DNA of 64,000 bases from Candidatus Anammoxibacter sp. (GTDB lineage: Bacteria > Planctomycetota > Brocadiia > Brocadiales > Anammoxibacteraceae), in the NCBI GenBank assembly GCA_021777105.1, contig JAIQZQ010000004.1, positions 34,451 to 98,450 of the forward strand. The letters are read 5' to 3'. The notes below the pieces were generated by a model. The model saw nothing but the letters and a program-made list of their open reading frames with translations, had not been told where the DNA came from and ran no database searches. Made by a program: the position numbers and the translations under genes. Shown piece by piece: positions 46,571 through 55,316 of the stretch; the stretch's first letter is position 1, and the number at the start of each line of letters is the position of its first letter.

Positions 46571-47197
46571 TTACAGCTTGTTTCCGTACTTTTCATAATA
46601 CGTTATTTCGTCAAGTTTAAGGCGTGGTCTGGGATTTGGGGCTTCGTCGGGCACGCCTATTGCCAGCAGGGCCTGAACTTCAACGTGGTCCGGTATTTCA
46701 AGTATTTCGTTGACTTTGTTGTTGTCAAACCATCTGACCCAGCATGTTCCCAGTCCTAATTCCGTGGCCTGGAGCATCATGTTGGTTATCGCGATTGCCA
46801 CATTGCCGGCGGCGGCAATTTGCAGGCTGCTTTTTGGGGTTGCGTTCATCCTCTTTTTTAAGGATGGGACAAAGAATTTGCGGCTGTTTTTAGGCAATGC
46901 GCCGGCTTCGATAAGTTCGTCGATGCGTTCTGGGAATTCGGCGAAAGATTTCATATCCGCGCAACAGGCTATAACTACCGGCGGGCTTCCCACATGGCGT
47001 TGGTTGTTTGCGGCGCGCTGCAACTCCTTCTTGGTTTCGTCATCCTTAATTACAATGAATCGCCACGGTTGCGAATTGGTGCCTGATGGGGCTTTTCGTG
47101 CGCTTTCAAGCAGCTTTGCAATGTGCTCGTCAGGTATTGGATCGGGTTTAAACCGCCTTATGCTTCGCCTTTTGTTTATAGCTTCAAATACGTCCAT
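46571..47197 (-). CDS. Nitroreductase family FMN protein
   Basis: A 208-residue protein with the nitroreductase fold: the FMN-binding RRSIRRF motif at the N-terminus, APSGTNSQPWRF near residue 40, the long helix segment IAITNMMLQATELGLGTCWV and the final YYEKYG. The family uses FMN and NAD(P)H to reduce nitro, quinone or flavin substrates. The insert (DMKSFAEFPERIDELIEAG and so on) is slightly longer than in minimal members. It is a stand-alone gene with a convergent gene-free region downstream. Confidence 0.9.
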   Translation of the reverse strand: MDVFEAINKRRSIRRFKPDPIPDEHIAKLLESARKAPSGTNSQPWRFIVIKDDETKKELQRAANNQRHVGSPPVVIACCADMKSFAEFPERIDELIEAGALPKNSRKFFVPSLKKRMNATPKSSLQIAAAGNVAIAITNMMLQATELGLGTCWVRWFDNNKVNEILEIPDHVEVQALLAIGVPDEAPNPRPRLKLDEITYYEKYGNKL

Positions 47198-47286
47198 TTT
47201 AAAAAATGTAATTATGCAGCGTGTAGATTCAATAAATCATCATGTAAACGGCTATTCAACGCAACTATTAACGGCCGGCTGGGCAA

Positions 47287-47362
47287 TTTTGGAATGATGG
47301 AGTCTTGGACTTCAGACGGCGCGTATGCGCTATTGAATTTCCACTACTCCATTATTCCAAAA
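47287..47362. repeat. Inverted repeat, 16 of 17 bases
   Basis: TTTTGGAATGATGGAGT (47287-47303) pairs with ACTCCATTATTCCAAAA (47346-47362) except for one base, around a 42-base spacer. It lies upstream of the nitroreductase gene and downstream of the lipoprotein gene; it could be a mobile remnant or terminator-like structure. Confidence 0.55.
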
Positions 47363-47447
47363 CTCCAGGCTTGCTTTGTAGATAATGCGTTTTGCTTAAT
47401 CGTTTTAAATCAATATGTTCAAACCCGCTGAATGGTTGAAAAAAAGG

Positions 47448-48284
47448 CTAATATATGCCGCCAATAGGTATAATCTCGGAATTGAGGGGCTTATTAAAGT
47501 CGAATATTTTGTCAGGCAGTTCATGATTAACCGACAACTCTCTAAAGTCCAGTTGGAAAGTGGTTTTGTCTTGCGGCCAGTCGATCTCTATAGTTTGCGG
47601 GAAGCTGCAATCTGCAAATTCTTGGTAATCGGAGAATTTAAAGATTGTGCCGAGCTCGCCCGTGTCCGCAATTAATTCGTATTTAAGCATCAAATACCCT
47701 CGGTCAAAATAGAGGTTTGCCAAATGGCGGGCGGGTTCAACTTCTGTGTCAATTATGCGAATTACCCAGTTGTCGTCGTCTTGCTCCATGTATAAAGTTT
47801 TGTCTTTGAAAATGTTGTTATAATTAAAAATGTTGACAAGATCGTAAGGCTTGAATGTTATGCCCATTCCGCCTACGCTCATTGTTTTGTCAAAATAGCC
47901 GGCGTAGACCCTGTTTTCCTGCGGGACGTAAAGCCATATCTGGTTGTCGGCGTGCGTCATGTCAAATATGGTAAACGTTAATTTGCTTACAATCATCCTC
48001 ATTACATCAGGGCGTTTAAACCGCAGGATGCTGTTAAGTTTTGTGGACGTCCTGAACGCGGGATTTCTAACCTTAATTACAACCCTGGCTTTTATGGTCC
48101 GTATCTTTGATTCGTTGGCCAGCAGGGCGTTGCGCGCTTCGGTAACAAGCTCAGGAGTGACTTTAGGCAAAGGGTCTATAATCGCATGTTTGGTTGCATC
48201 GCAACCTGTAAACCAGCCGGCGATAATTATCAGGAAAAGGGCGGCAATTATGCGGGTGTAATTTTTAAATACTCTAGTGGTCAT
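47448..48284 (-). CDS. Outer-membrane lipoprotein, LolA/DUF4292-like
   Basis: A 278-residue protein with a lipoprotein signal: hydrophobic stretch IIAALFLIIIAGWF and a lipobox ending in Cys28. The rest is a beta-rich half-barrel-like domain with the patterns IRTIKARVVIKVRN, NSILRFKRPDVMRMIV and IWLYVPQENRVYAG, as seen in LolA-type and DUF4292 proteins that bind lipid acyl chains or sit in the outer membrane. The exact role is unknown. It lies 204 bases from the NDP kinase gene on the same strand. Confidence 0.7.
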   Translation of the reverse strand: MTTRVFKNYTRIIAALFLIIIAGWFTGCDATKHAIIDPLPKVTPELVTEARNALLANESKIRTIKARVVIKVRNPAFRTSTKLNSILRFKRPDVMRMIVSKLTFTIFDMTHADNQIWLYVPQENRVYAGYFDKTMSVGGMGITFKPYDLVNIFNYNNIFKDKTLYMEQDDDNWVIRIIDTEVEPARHLANLYFDRGYLMLKYELIADTGELGTIFKFSDYQEFADCSFPQTIEIDWPQDKTTFQLDFRELSVNHELPDKIFDFNKPLNSEIIPIGGIY

Positions 48285-48488
48285 TGTCTACATCTACTAT
48301 AGGCAGGCCGGCAATGTCAACGCTGTTAAGTGTATGATAAAAATCAATCTAATGCCGTTTTTCAAAATGGGTGATTTGAATTGCGCGTTAGGGAGCTTTT
48401 ATTATATTCTTAATATTTATAATTGTTTAACCCGGCTGCAATGGGTAATTAATAATAAGTTTTTAGTGTTTATATACGAATGTTTTCT

Positions 48489-48959
48489 TTATACGGATTT
48501 ACCTTCAGATGTGTCGTAAATCCATTTAAGGTCGATGGTGTCGTAATCAAGCAACTCTTCTTTTCTGAAAAAGAGATTTATCTCCTTTTCAGCGGATTCA
48601 GGCGAGTCTGAACAGTGGATTATATTGTATCGATTGCTTATTGCATAATCGCCTCGAATAGTGCCCGGTTCGGCGTCATGGCCAAATGTGGCTCCTAATA
48701 ATTTGCGGCCCACTTTTACTACATTTACTCCTTTTAGCGCCATAATGACTACCGGGCCGGAAGTTATATACCTAATAAGGGGATCATAAAAATCTTTGCC
48801 TTCATGGACGGCGTAATTTTCCTGCGCCAGCTCTTTTGAAATATAGGTCATCTTCATTCCAACAATTAATATGCCTTTCTCTTCAAAACGGCTAATTATC
48901 TTGCCGATAAGTTTGCGTTGAATTGCGTCCGGTTTAAGTATAACCAAGGCGTGTTGCAT
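48489..48959 (-). CDS. ndk: Nucleoside diphosphate kinase
   Basis: A 156-residue enzyme that moves phosphate between nucleoside triphosphates and diphosphates through a phospho-His intermediate. The catalytic His is in YNIIHCSDSPESAEKE (~115), with the N-terminal LVILKPDAIQRKLIG and the Kpn-loop segment intact. The C-terminus is ~15 residues longer than in E. coli. GGAGG (revcomp of 48968-48972) precedes the start. Confidence 0.95.
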   Translation of the reverse strand: MQHALVILKPDAIQRKLIGKIISRFEEKGILIVGMKMTYISKELAQENYAVHEGKDFYDPLIRYITSGPVVIMALKGVNVVKVGRKLLGATFGHDAEPGTIRGDYAISNRYNIIHCSDSPESAEKEINLFFRKEELLDYDTIDLKWIYDTSEGKSV

Positions 48960-49101
48960 TTAAAATACCTCCTTGTTCTTATTTATATGGCAGAGATATG
49001 CCGTTTTCGTATCTTCTATAAATGGTTTGAATTTATCATTTTAACAATAATCCCGCATGGCGCAAGTTGTTTTATTTTTTATGATATGAGTCGCTATTAT
49101 A

Positions 49102-50268
49102 TTATTTACGTCTATTTATAAGGTTTGCGCATACTTTTTCAATATTTTCGGCGGTTTTTCGCCATGTCCTGTTTTCGCGGACGAATTTAAGGCCGTTTTT
49201 GCCGGTTTGTTCAAGTTGCGAGGCGTTATTAAGGCCGTCAATTATTGTTTGGGCGCTTTGTTCAGGTTTATTGAGATCAATTACAATGCCGGCCCCGGTC
49301 TCTTTTGCCAGTTCGCTAATCGCGGTATTGTTGTTAGTGACAACCGGTTTTGAGCATGCCCAGTATTCGTGCAACTTTATTGGATTTAAAAGGTATCTGT
49401 TGCCGCCGGTAAGAAACGCAAGGCAAATGTCGGCGGCGTTTATAAATAAGGGGGTTAATGAATGCGGCGTTTCTCCCTGGAAGATCACTGAATCGGCAAT
49501 GCCTAGTTCAACGGCGCGTTTTTCAGCCTTTTTCCGCAAATAGCCGTCGCCCACTAAAACAAGCTTTACATTGTCAATCGTCTTTAATATGAATTTAAAT
49601 ATAATTAGGAACTCAAGTATGCCGTGATGCGGGTAAAATCGGCCTATAAAGACGATGTGGCGGCTATCCCGAGGCAGGTTGAGCTTATGTTTGCATTCGT
49701 CTTTGTTAATTGGATAAAATTTGCCGATATTTGCGCCGTTTTCAATGTGGATTATTTTGTTTTGCGCTATTCCGTATGATTTTACGAGCAAATCTTTTAT
49801 CCCTTTTGCCGGGACAATGATTGCGTCTGCCGTGATAGTGTTGAATTTCTGGAACGCTCCATACATGAAGAGCTTCCAGGATAGCTCTTTTAAACCGGCG
49901 AAGTCGCCTGAGATGATCCCGTTTACTTCAACGACGCACGGGACCTTGAATAGTTTTGAGAATATGGCCGGCGCCAGTGATATCGCCATTTCGCGAACGT
50001 ATAAGAGATCGGTTTTTCGTCTACAATGGCTGTATATGAGGGCGCAAAACAGAAAGAAGTAATAAGAGTATTCTCTGATAATTTTTATATTAATTAGCGG
50101 CAGGAAAAGCGTGGCGACTGTTGTTTTATATTGGCGGTTTGCTATATTTGGGGCAAACAGGGTGACGTTATGGCCTAGTTTTTCAAGGTTTTCCGTTATC
50201 TCGCGCACATGCGTCGTCCATGCCGCCGGAGCCCCTAGATCATCATAACATATATAAAAAATTCTCAT
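49102..50268 (-). CDS. Family 4-type glycosyltransferase
   Basis: Start ATG 50268 is chosen, because an earlier in-frame ATG at 50298 would be encoded by the REP-like repeat (50286-50343) and adds ten residues without support. The ~388-residue protein has the GT-B fold: an N-terminal domain (IFYICYDDLGAPAAWTTHVR) and a C-terminal domain with IVFIGRFYPHHGILEFL and HEYWACSKPVVTNN. It would transfer a sugar from a nucleotide sugar to a lipid or polysaccharide. No other glycan genes are nearby. Confidence 0.85.
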   Translation of the reverse strand: MRIFYICYDDLGAPAAWTTHVREITENLEKLGHNVTLFAPNIANRQYKTTVATLFLPLINIKIIREYSYYFFLFCALIYSHCRRKTDLLYVREMAISLAPAIFSKLFKVPCVVEVNGIISGDFAGLKELSWKLFMYGAFQKFNTITADAIIVPAKGIKDLLVKSYGIAQNKIIHIENGANIGKFYPINKDECKHKLNLPRDSRHIVFIGRFYPHHGILEFLIIFKFILKTIDNVKLVLVGDGYLRKKAEKRAVELGIADSVIFQGETPHSLTPLFINAADICLAFLTGGNRYLLNPIKLHEYWACSKPVVTNNNTAISELAKETGAGIVIDLNKPEQSAQTIIDGLNNASQLEQTGKNGLKFVRENRTWRKTAENIEKVCANLINRRK

Positions 50269-50285
50269 GAAAAACTTTGTAAACA

Positions 50286-50343
50286 GTGGCGCAGGCATCC
50301 TGCCTGTGTTTTAATTTATCACAGGCAAGGATGCCTGTGCCGT
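50286..50343 (+). repeat. REP-like palindrome, family 1, copy 2
   Basis: Outer arms GGCGCAGGCATCC and GGATGCCTGTGCC (one G:T pair) enclose inner arms TGCCTGTG and CACAGGCA. It is the most complete copy of the element at 41427. It lies between the glycosyltransferase start and a family 2 repeat. Confidence 0.8.
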
Positions 50344-50458
50344 TAACAAGCTCCATATGGGTAATTTTAAAATATTTTAAGAGCTTTTTGCGCCGCCTCT
50401 AAGGGCCTGCGCAAAAATAACTTGGTTTAGACGGGCTCAAATTTATGTTAAATTTGGA

Positions 50459-50550
50459 CAATCTGATTGTGCCGAACCGGATGCGCAGCCTTAGCCGCGT
50501 TGAGGATTTGGCGATTGAAGATAGTTCAAAGTTGGCCTGAAGATGGGTGT
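50459..50550 (+). repeat. REP-like palindrome, family 2, copy 1
   Basis: About 90 bases matching 53924-54015 with roughly 80% identity by eye, sharing CCGAACCGGATGCGCAGCC. The core folds as CCGAA/TTTGG and CGCAGC/GCCGCG around a 4-base loop. It is palindromic like REP elements. Confidence 0.7.
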
Positions 50551-50658
50551 GTCTAGACCAAGTTATTTTTGAGCAGGCCCTTAGCTAAAAAAACGCACAA
50601 ATCAGGTTGTTTTTATCATCTGAATATTATATGACATAAGCGCATGTTTATACGCCGG

Positions 50659-53013
50659 CTAATAAGCGTTTGATTGCCCCACGTGAATGTTGGTTGACCA
50701 TGTTTTTGTTTTTCGTTTCGTATTTTTGCCGTAAAACGCCTGGCCCATGTCGTAAATCGAATTGTCGAGTTTAAATGGGATGACTATGCCTTTATCTTTA
50801 ATATCCGTTATAATTATTTTACAGATTGTGCCGAAGTCGCCAAATTCAAGGTTTTGTTTTGGGTCTGCCTTATCCGGCGATGTCAGTTTGTGCCAGCCGT
50901 CCTGCCCTCTTTCCAGAATCCAGTCCTGGCAGAGCCCGCCGTCTTTAAACGACGTGAGCTCTACTTTGCAGTTTTTGCCGGCGCCTATCCAGAAGCGGAA
51001 TTCATTAATATATCTTGGAGCGTGTTCGCACCATAAAAAGACTTCAGCCCTGTTATATTTAATTACCGAGGGGGCTGAAAAACGCAAGACTCCGTTTATT
51101 GTCTTTGTAAAAATGGTTTTTGGCTCTATTTCGTCATACAGTACTGGATCGCCGATGACGTCCTTGTAAGTAATCTCGCTTCTTACGGTAAATGTTCCGT
51201 CATCAGGCTTTTTAGGCGTTATGTGTTTAATTTTATATTGCCCTTTCAGGTCTTTGATTGATTGTTTAAACCTTTGGCGCAATACATCTATATTCTCAGC
51301 GTGAACATATGTGCCGCCTGTCATAAATGCAACGCTCTTAAGCCTCTCCTCTTCATGCACTTCTCCAACTCCCACAACAAAGATGTGGACGTCTTTCGCC
51401 TTTGCCAGCTCGATAATCTCCTCCGGGGAGCTGTAGCTGCTGTTGTCAAAACCGTCTGAAAGGAACAGGAGGGTCTTGAAAACGTTCGGGTCCGACTTTT
51501 TCGGGAACTGATTCAGCCCTTTTTTCACCGCGTCCCAGCAGATTGAGAAGTCGCGGTAAACCTTGCCCGCGCTAAATTTGTCAATAGCCTCTTTTGCGGC
51601 TTCTTTATATGTTGTAAATGTTTGAAGGAGGGCCGGCGGGGTGTCGGGCCTGTGGAACTCGATCACTCCAACCTGATGAGTTTCGTTAAGGCTGTCGATC
51701 AGATCCTTAGCGCTAAGGATCATCTTGTTAATATCCGCCTTGGTATCGTACATTGAGGCTGAGAAGTCCAACACGAGCATTGTCTGTAACTGGAAATCGT
51801 CCTGAGTGTAAAGCAGGGCATGGCTTTCAAGGTAGTCAATTTCCTCGTCGTTTTCCCATATCTTAATATCCTTCCAGTCTACTTCGCTTGGGTTAAACAA
51901 AATTGCGTGGTTGTTTTGATTGCGCAATGAGAATATGAATTGAACCGTGCTTGGCGTCTGGTGATTTGTTGTTTCGTTTAATACGCTGATTCCGGTAAGC
52001 GGTTGCGTAATCTTTAATGGGCCTACTTCATCAAAAGTTTGCGGTTCATTAGAGTCTACAATCTTTATAGAGTAGTTGCTCCCTTCTCTAACTGCATTTC
52101 CGCCGACCTTCCAGGCAAATTGGCCCGTGCCTGTGTTTTTTTTGCGGAATTTATAATTGTTTACGATAGTTTCAACTTTTGAGCCGTTTAGATATAGTTC
52201 AATATCCACGGAATTGGAAGCGCCGGCGGACGCAGTCCAACCAATTGTCACCTTCTTGTTTATTGCCGTTGAATAACGCGTGGTTGGAAACGTAATGGTT
52301 ATCTTTTCCCTATCTTTTTGCGCCAGCGCTCTAACTATCTCATCGCCGCCGTTTGATGATATCCTCAACTCGCCAACGTGATTGCCGGGGGTGATCAATT
52401 CGCGGTTTATAGACACGTCAATGCTCTTTGTCGTGCCGTCGCAAACGCCCGAATCAGGGTTTACCTTTATCCAGTTGTCAATGCCTTCGGTTTTTATCTT
52501 AAATTTCAGAGGTTTTACGCTCTTTTTAAAGAAACTGTCGGCTGTGGCCGCGTTTTTAATAGTAAACGTCATTCCCGCGTTGCTGTTTCCAAAATCCAGA
52601 TCAGTGGTTGAAAGGCCGAGGCGCGGTTGCGCTTCGCCCCGCATCATCATCAATATGACGACTACCAATATCAAACCGGCCGGTACGGCTATGTACATCA
52701 GCATTTTCTGCTTCTTTTTCTTTTTCTCTTCCGGTGTTAGTTCCGGTTTAGGCTCTTTAGCCTCATCCGCCTCTTCTCCGCCGCTTTTGCCGTCTTCTTT
52801 TGTGTCGTCATCCGCGTTTTCCACGGTTTCATCGCCGCCTTTATTATCGGATTCCGTATCTTCTTCGTCGCCGTCTTCATCCGCGTCTAAATTATCAACA
52901 TAGTCATCATCATCTTCCTCGTCGCCATCATCATCTGCTTCCATCTCCTCGTTTTCAAGCGTTTCGTCGTCGTTTTTCTTGTTTTTTTTCTTCTTTTTCT
53001 TTCTAAAGAACAT
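50659..53013 (-). CDS. Membrane-anchored vWA protein with acidic N-terminus
   Basis: A 784-residue protein. The first ~12 residues are Lys-rich, followed by a very acidic segment (~14-92) and a single membrane helix (~107-125, YIAVPAGLILVVVILMMM). An extracytoplasmic part then carries a BACON-like domain (~130-232), an Ig-like or Ser-Thr-type domain (~240-335) and a vWA domain (~408-590). The MIDAS motif is LDFSASM, so a divalent metal site is likely. The C-terminal ~190 residues are beta-rich. It probably forms part of a surface adhesion or assembly complex. The N-terminus is presumably cytoplasmic. It is a lone gene with no recognisable partner. Confidence 0.7.
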   Translation of the reverse strand: MFFRKKKKKKNKKNDDETLENEEMEADDDGDEEDDDDYVDNLDADEDGDEEDTESDNKGGDETVENADDDTKEDGKSGGEEADEAKEPKPELTPEEKKKKKQKMLMYIAVPAGLILVVVILMMMRGEAQPRLGLSTTDLDFGNSNAGMTFTIKNAATADSFFKKSVKPLKFKIKTEGIDNWIKVNPDSGVCDGTTKSIDVSINRELITPGNHVGELRISSNGGDEIVRALAQKDREKITITFPTTRYSTAINKKVTIGWTASAGASNSVDIELYLNGSKVETIVNNYKFRKKNTGTGQFAWKVGGNAVREGSNYSIKIVDSNEPQTFDEVGPLKITQPLTGISVLNETTNHQTPSTVQFIFSLRNQNNHAILFNPSEVDWKDIKIWENDEEIDYLESHALLYTQDDFQLQTMLVLDFSASMYDTKADINKMILSAKDLIDSLNETHQVGVIEFHRPDTPPALLQTFTTYKEAAKEAIDKFSAGKVYRDFSICWDAVKKGLNQFPKKSDPNVFKTLLFLSDGFDNSSYSSPEEIIELAKAKDVHIFVVGVGEVHEEERLKSVAFMTGGTYVHAENIDVLRQRFKQSIKDLKGQYKIKHITPKKPDDGTFTVRSEITYKDVIGDPVLYDEIEPKTIFTKTINGVLRFSAPSVIKYNRAEVFLWCEHAPRYINEFRFWIGAGKNCKVELTSFKDGGLCQDWILERGQDGWHKLTSPDKADPKQNLEFGDFGTICKIIITDIKDKGIVIPFKLDNSIYDMGQAFYGKNTKRKTKTWSTNIHVGQSNAY

Positions 53014-53317
53014 TTTAAACTCCTGGGTATTTCTATTGATTGCTCAAAGCAACCACTATACAGACCGGAATACTGCCGGATTTATCTTATTTTAAGCCAT
53101 AAAATATAACAAAATAGAGAATGAAAGTCCAAGAACTATCGGCAAAACGAAAAATATCTCAAATTGTAGGCCGATTATGGCGGTTTTTAAGTGAAGAAGA
53201 CTCCTTGAGGGCGGAGTAATTTTGCAGGTTGTTCCTTTTTCGAGGCTGGGATTGCTTTGAAACGTTTAAAAATCATTCACGATTTGCTTCAGGCTGCATC
53301 AATCTTGTAGATTGCTT

Positions 53318-53391
53318 CACTGTTTTTTTGATCGTGAAAAACATTTGCAATTTGTTGGTAATGTTGTGTCTGGCGCGATCAAAAAACAGTG
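53318..53391. repeat. Inverted repeat in a gene-free stretch
   Basis: CACTGTTTTTTTGATCG (53318-53334) and CGATCAAAAAACAGTG (53376-53391) pair except for one base in the T run, with a 41-base spacer. The surrounding 53014-53515 has no gene that I can support. A further palindrome, CCCGAA/TTCGGG, lies near 53440-53465. Confidence 0.55.
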
Positions 53392-53515
53392 GAAGTCGTT
53401 TACAAGGTTGCGCCGGCAAAAAAATAGGTTTATTTTATCCCGAATAAGGTTGTCGCGTATTTCGGGATTACAAAATTCCAGCGTGTTTTAGAGCCTTCTT
53501 CAATCCGTGGCAATC

Positions 53516-53860
53516 CTAAGAGTACTCAATTAAGGCATTACTCATTGCCTCATTTCTTTTCACTGCCGGGGCAAGCTCCGTCCTGCGATCCCAAAGCACA
53601 AAACCTATCAATGCAAATATACCGATAAACATAACACCAAATCCCCACAAGACCAAATTGCTTAACTGACCAATTCGATTTCCCATATCGTCAATTCGGT
53701 TATCCATATCATCAAAACGCTTATCAAAACCGGCTTGACCTGCTTTCAATTCAACAAGCGATTCAATTATTTCTCTGTCTGTTAAGGCTGGGCCGGGCTC
53801 AAAAGCCAATGCGGCCCCGGCATATACAAATAAGATAAAAAAAACTAATAAATATCTCAT
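53516..53860 (-). CDS. Small exported or anchored membrane protein with coiled coil
   Basis: A 114-residue protein with a signal peptide (LLVFFILFVYAGAALA), a TDREIIESLVELK segment, a coiled coil with repeated RFDDMDNRIDDMGNRIGQL heptads, one membrane helix (LVLWGFGVMFIGIFALIGFVL) and a short charged tail. The family of short TDREIIE-type proteins is seen in several anaerobic lineages but has no known function. GGAGG (revcomp of 53868-53872) precedes the start. Confidence 0.6.
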   Translation of the reverse strand: MRYLLVFFILFVYAGAALAFEPGPALTDREIIESLVELKAGQAGFDKRFDDMDNRIDDMGNRIGQLSNLVLWGFGVMFIGIFALIGFVLWDRRTELAPAVKRNEAMSNALIEYS

Positions 53861-53923
53861 AATATACCTCCTGTTGAGAAAAATTTTTCTTTATTGTAAA
53901 CAATAGAGGATTAAAAAGAATTT

Positions 53924-54015
53924 GATCAATCTGATTGAGCCGAACCGGATGCGCAGCCATAGCTGCGTTAAGGATTCGGCGGTTGAAGAACGGGCAAATC
54001 TTGCCTGAAGACGGA
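53924..54015 (+). repeat. REP-like palindrome, family 2, copy 2
   Basis: Carries CCGAA/TTCGG and CGCAGC/GCTGCG arms with a CATA loop, all perfect. It lies 100 bases beyond the 3' end of a REP-associated tyrosine transposase gene, the classic position for a REP element. Confidence 0.75.
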
Positions 54016-54114
54016 TGTGAGATGGAGCGTTTTATTTTTTCCGCGTTCCTTAAATGTTAATATGAATCCGATAAAATTAGATTTCCTTTGTAACTGCGCA
54101 TTATATGATTTCTT

Positions 54115-55041
54115 TTATGTCTTATTTGATAACCGTTTAAGTGAATAAACACCATCCAATCCTGCTACTCTTTTCGGCGTTTTAGACTTGTCCGATCCAA
54201 AATTGACCTTAAACATATCGTAATAATTATTTACAAATGATTTTGTCCCTATTATGCCGCTATCAGTAAAGTATCTTGTCCTGAATCTCAGCCGGTCCAT
54301 GGTCGTAAATTCATAATTTTTGTTTCTCTCACTGGCTATTATCTTCTCATCAATGGACGCCCCTTTCTCGGTATCCAATCCTCCTTTTTCATACAAGTAT
54401 TCCCTGTAATCAGCAAACCTCTCCTTATCACTCATATCGTTATATCCCATCAACCCTAAATCCATTGATAAAAAGTCCCCCTTGTTCCCGGTCTGCGCAT
54501 GATAACCAATCGAACTCCACCTATAATCTTCCGGTTTATCAACCATATACGCCCGTACAGGATTCAAATCAATATAAGCAAGCAAATTTATCAAAGTATC
54601 CCCATTTTCAACCAAAACGCTCTTAAACCTGTCTCCCCAGAAATAACCTTGCCTGTTGTTTGCTCTATTATAATAACGGGAAAACCGCTGCTTAATCTCC
54701 TTTACATATTCCGATAAATTCGAAAACTTATCCCGGAAATAGGGGAGTCGGCCATCCTCAACGAACCTTTCATCCTTGCGAAAAAACAATGCAAGCCTTT
54801 TTTTCAGCTCAACATCCGAATAATCATCCGGATTTTTCATCCTGACAAGCAAATGGAAATGGTTCCCCATAATACAATACCCAAACACTTCCACAAAAAA
54901 CACCTTGCTCATCCATTTAATAAGGTTAACCAAATAATCCTTTTCCAAATCCCCCAAAACATACCCCGACAACGTGCTTTTAGTAATAACATGATATATA
55001 GCATCTTCTCCTTTTACGACCATTCGTGGTATTCTCGGCAT
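54115..55041 (-). CDS. REP-associated tyrosine transposase (Y1_Tnp, RAYT)
   Basis: A 308-residue protein with the N-terminal MPRIPRM motif and the IS200/RAYT catalytic pattern: HUH-type His pair in MGNHFHLLVRM (~61 and 63) and the Tyr-rich segment RYYNRANNRQGYFWGDRFKS (~142-160). It is single-domain and lacks IS200-type flanking ends. RAYTs process REP palindromes, and one lies 100 bases downstream (53924-54015). A paralogue is at 55317-56240, and a truncated N-terminus lies between them. AAGGAG sits at 55050-55055 (minus strand) before the start. Confidence 0.9.
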   Translation of the reverse strand: MPRIPRMVVKGEDAIYHVITKSTLSGYVLGDLEKDYLVNLIKWMSKVFFVEVFGYCIMGNHFHLLVRMKNPDDYSDVELKKRLALFFRKDERFVEDGRLPYFRDKFSNLSEYVKEIKQRFSRYYNRANNRQGYFWGDRFKSVLVENGDTLINLLAYIDLNPVRAYMVDKPEDYRWSSIGYHAQTGNKGDFLSMDLGLMGYNDMSDKERFADYREYLYEKGGLDTEKGASIDEKIIASERNKNYEFTTMDRLRFRTRYFTDSGIIGTKSFVNNYYDMFKVNFGSDKSKTPKRVAGLDGVYSLKRLSNKT

Positions 55042-55146
55042 TTTAATTTCTCCTTTTTATAATAGGTTAACAACATTTTGATGTGCCTGGTTGTATCTTG
55101 CTTTACCCTGCCCTTGCTTTTAATTTAAAATCTAAAATCCAAAATT

Positions 55147-55176
55147 TCATCTTGCCATCCGTGGAATCCTTGGCAT
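55147..55176 (-). pseudogene. Truncated N-terminus of a third RAYT gene
   Basis: On the minus strand ATG at 55176 opens MPRIPRMAR followed by a stop. The MPRIPRM start is shared with both intact RAYT genes, and the upstream GGAGGG and ATTATAAGG sequences also match their leaders. Only nine codons remain. It marks the fossil start of a deleted third copy. Confidence 0.6.
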
Positions 55177-55316
55177 ATCTAACCCTCCTTATAATAGTAA
55201 TTTAAGATATAAAAATACAATTTCACAAGTATACAAAATTAGCAGCTAAAAATCAACATATTAAGCCTGTCCCAAAAATACTTCTTCCGCGTTCCTAATA
55301 AAAAGCGCCTAAACAA

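Noticed and set aside
53229-53447. 72-codon plus-strand frame
   Set aside because: It covers the inverted repeat, has no ribosome binding site and matches no family.
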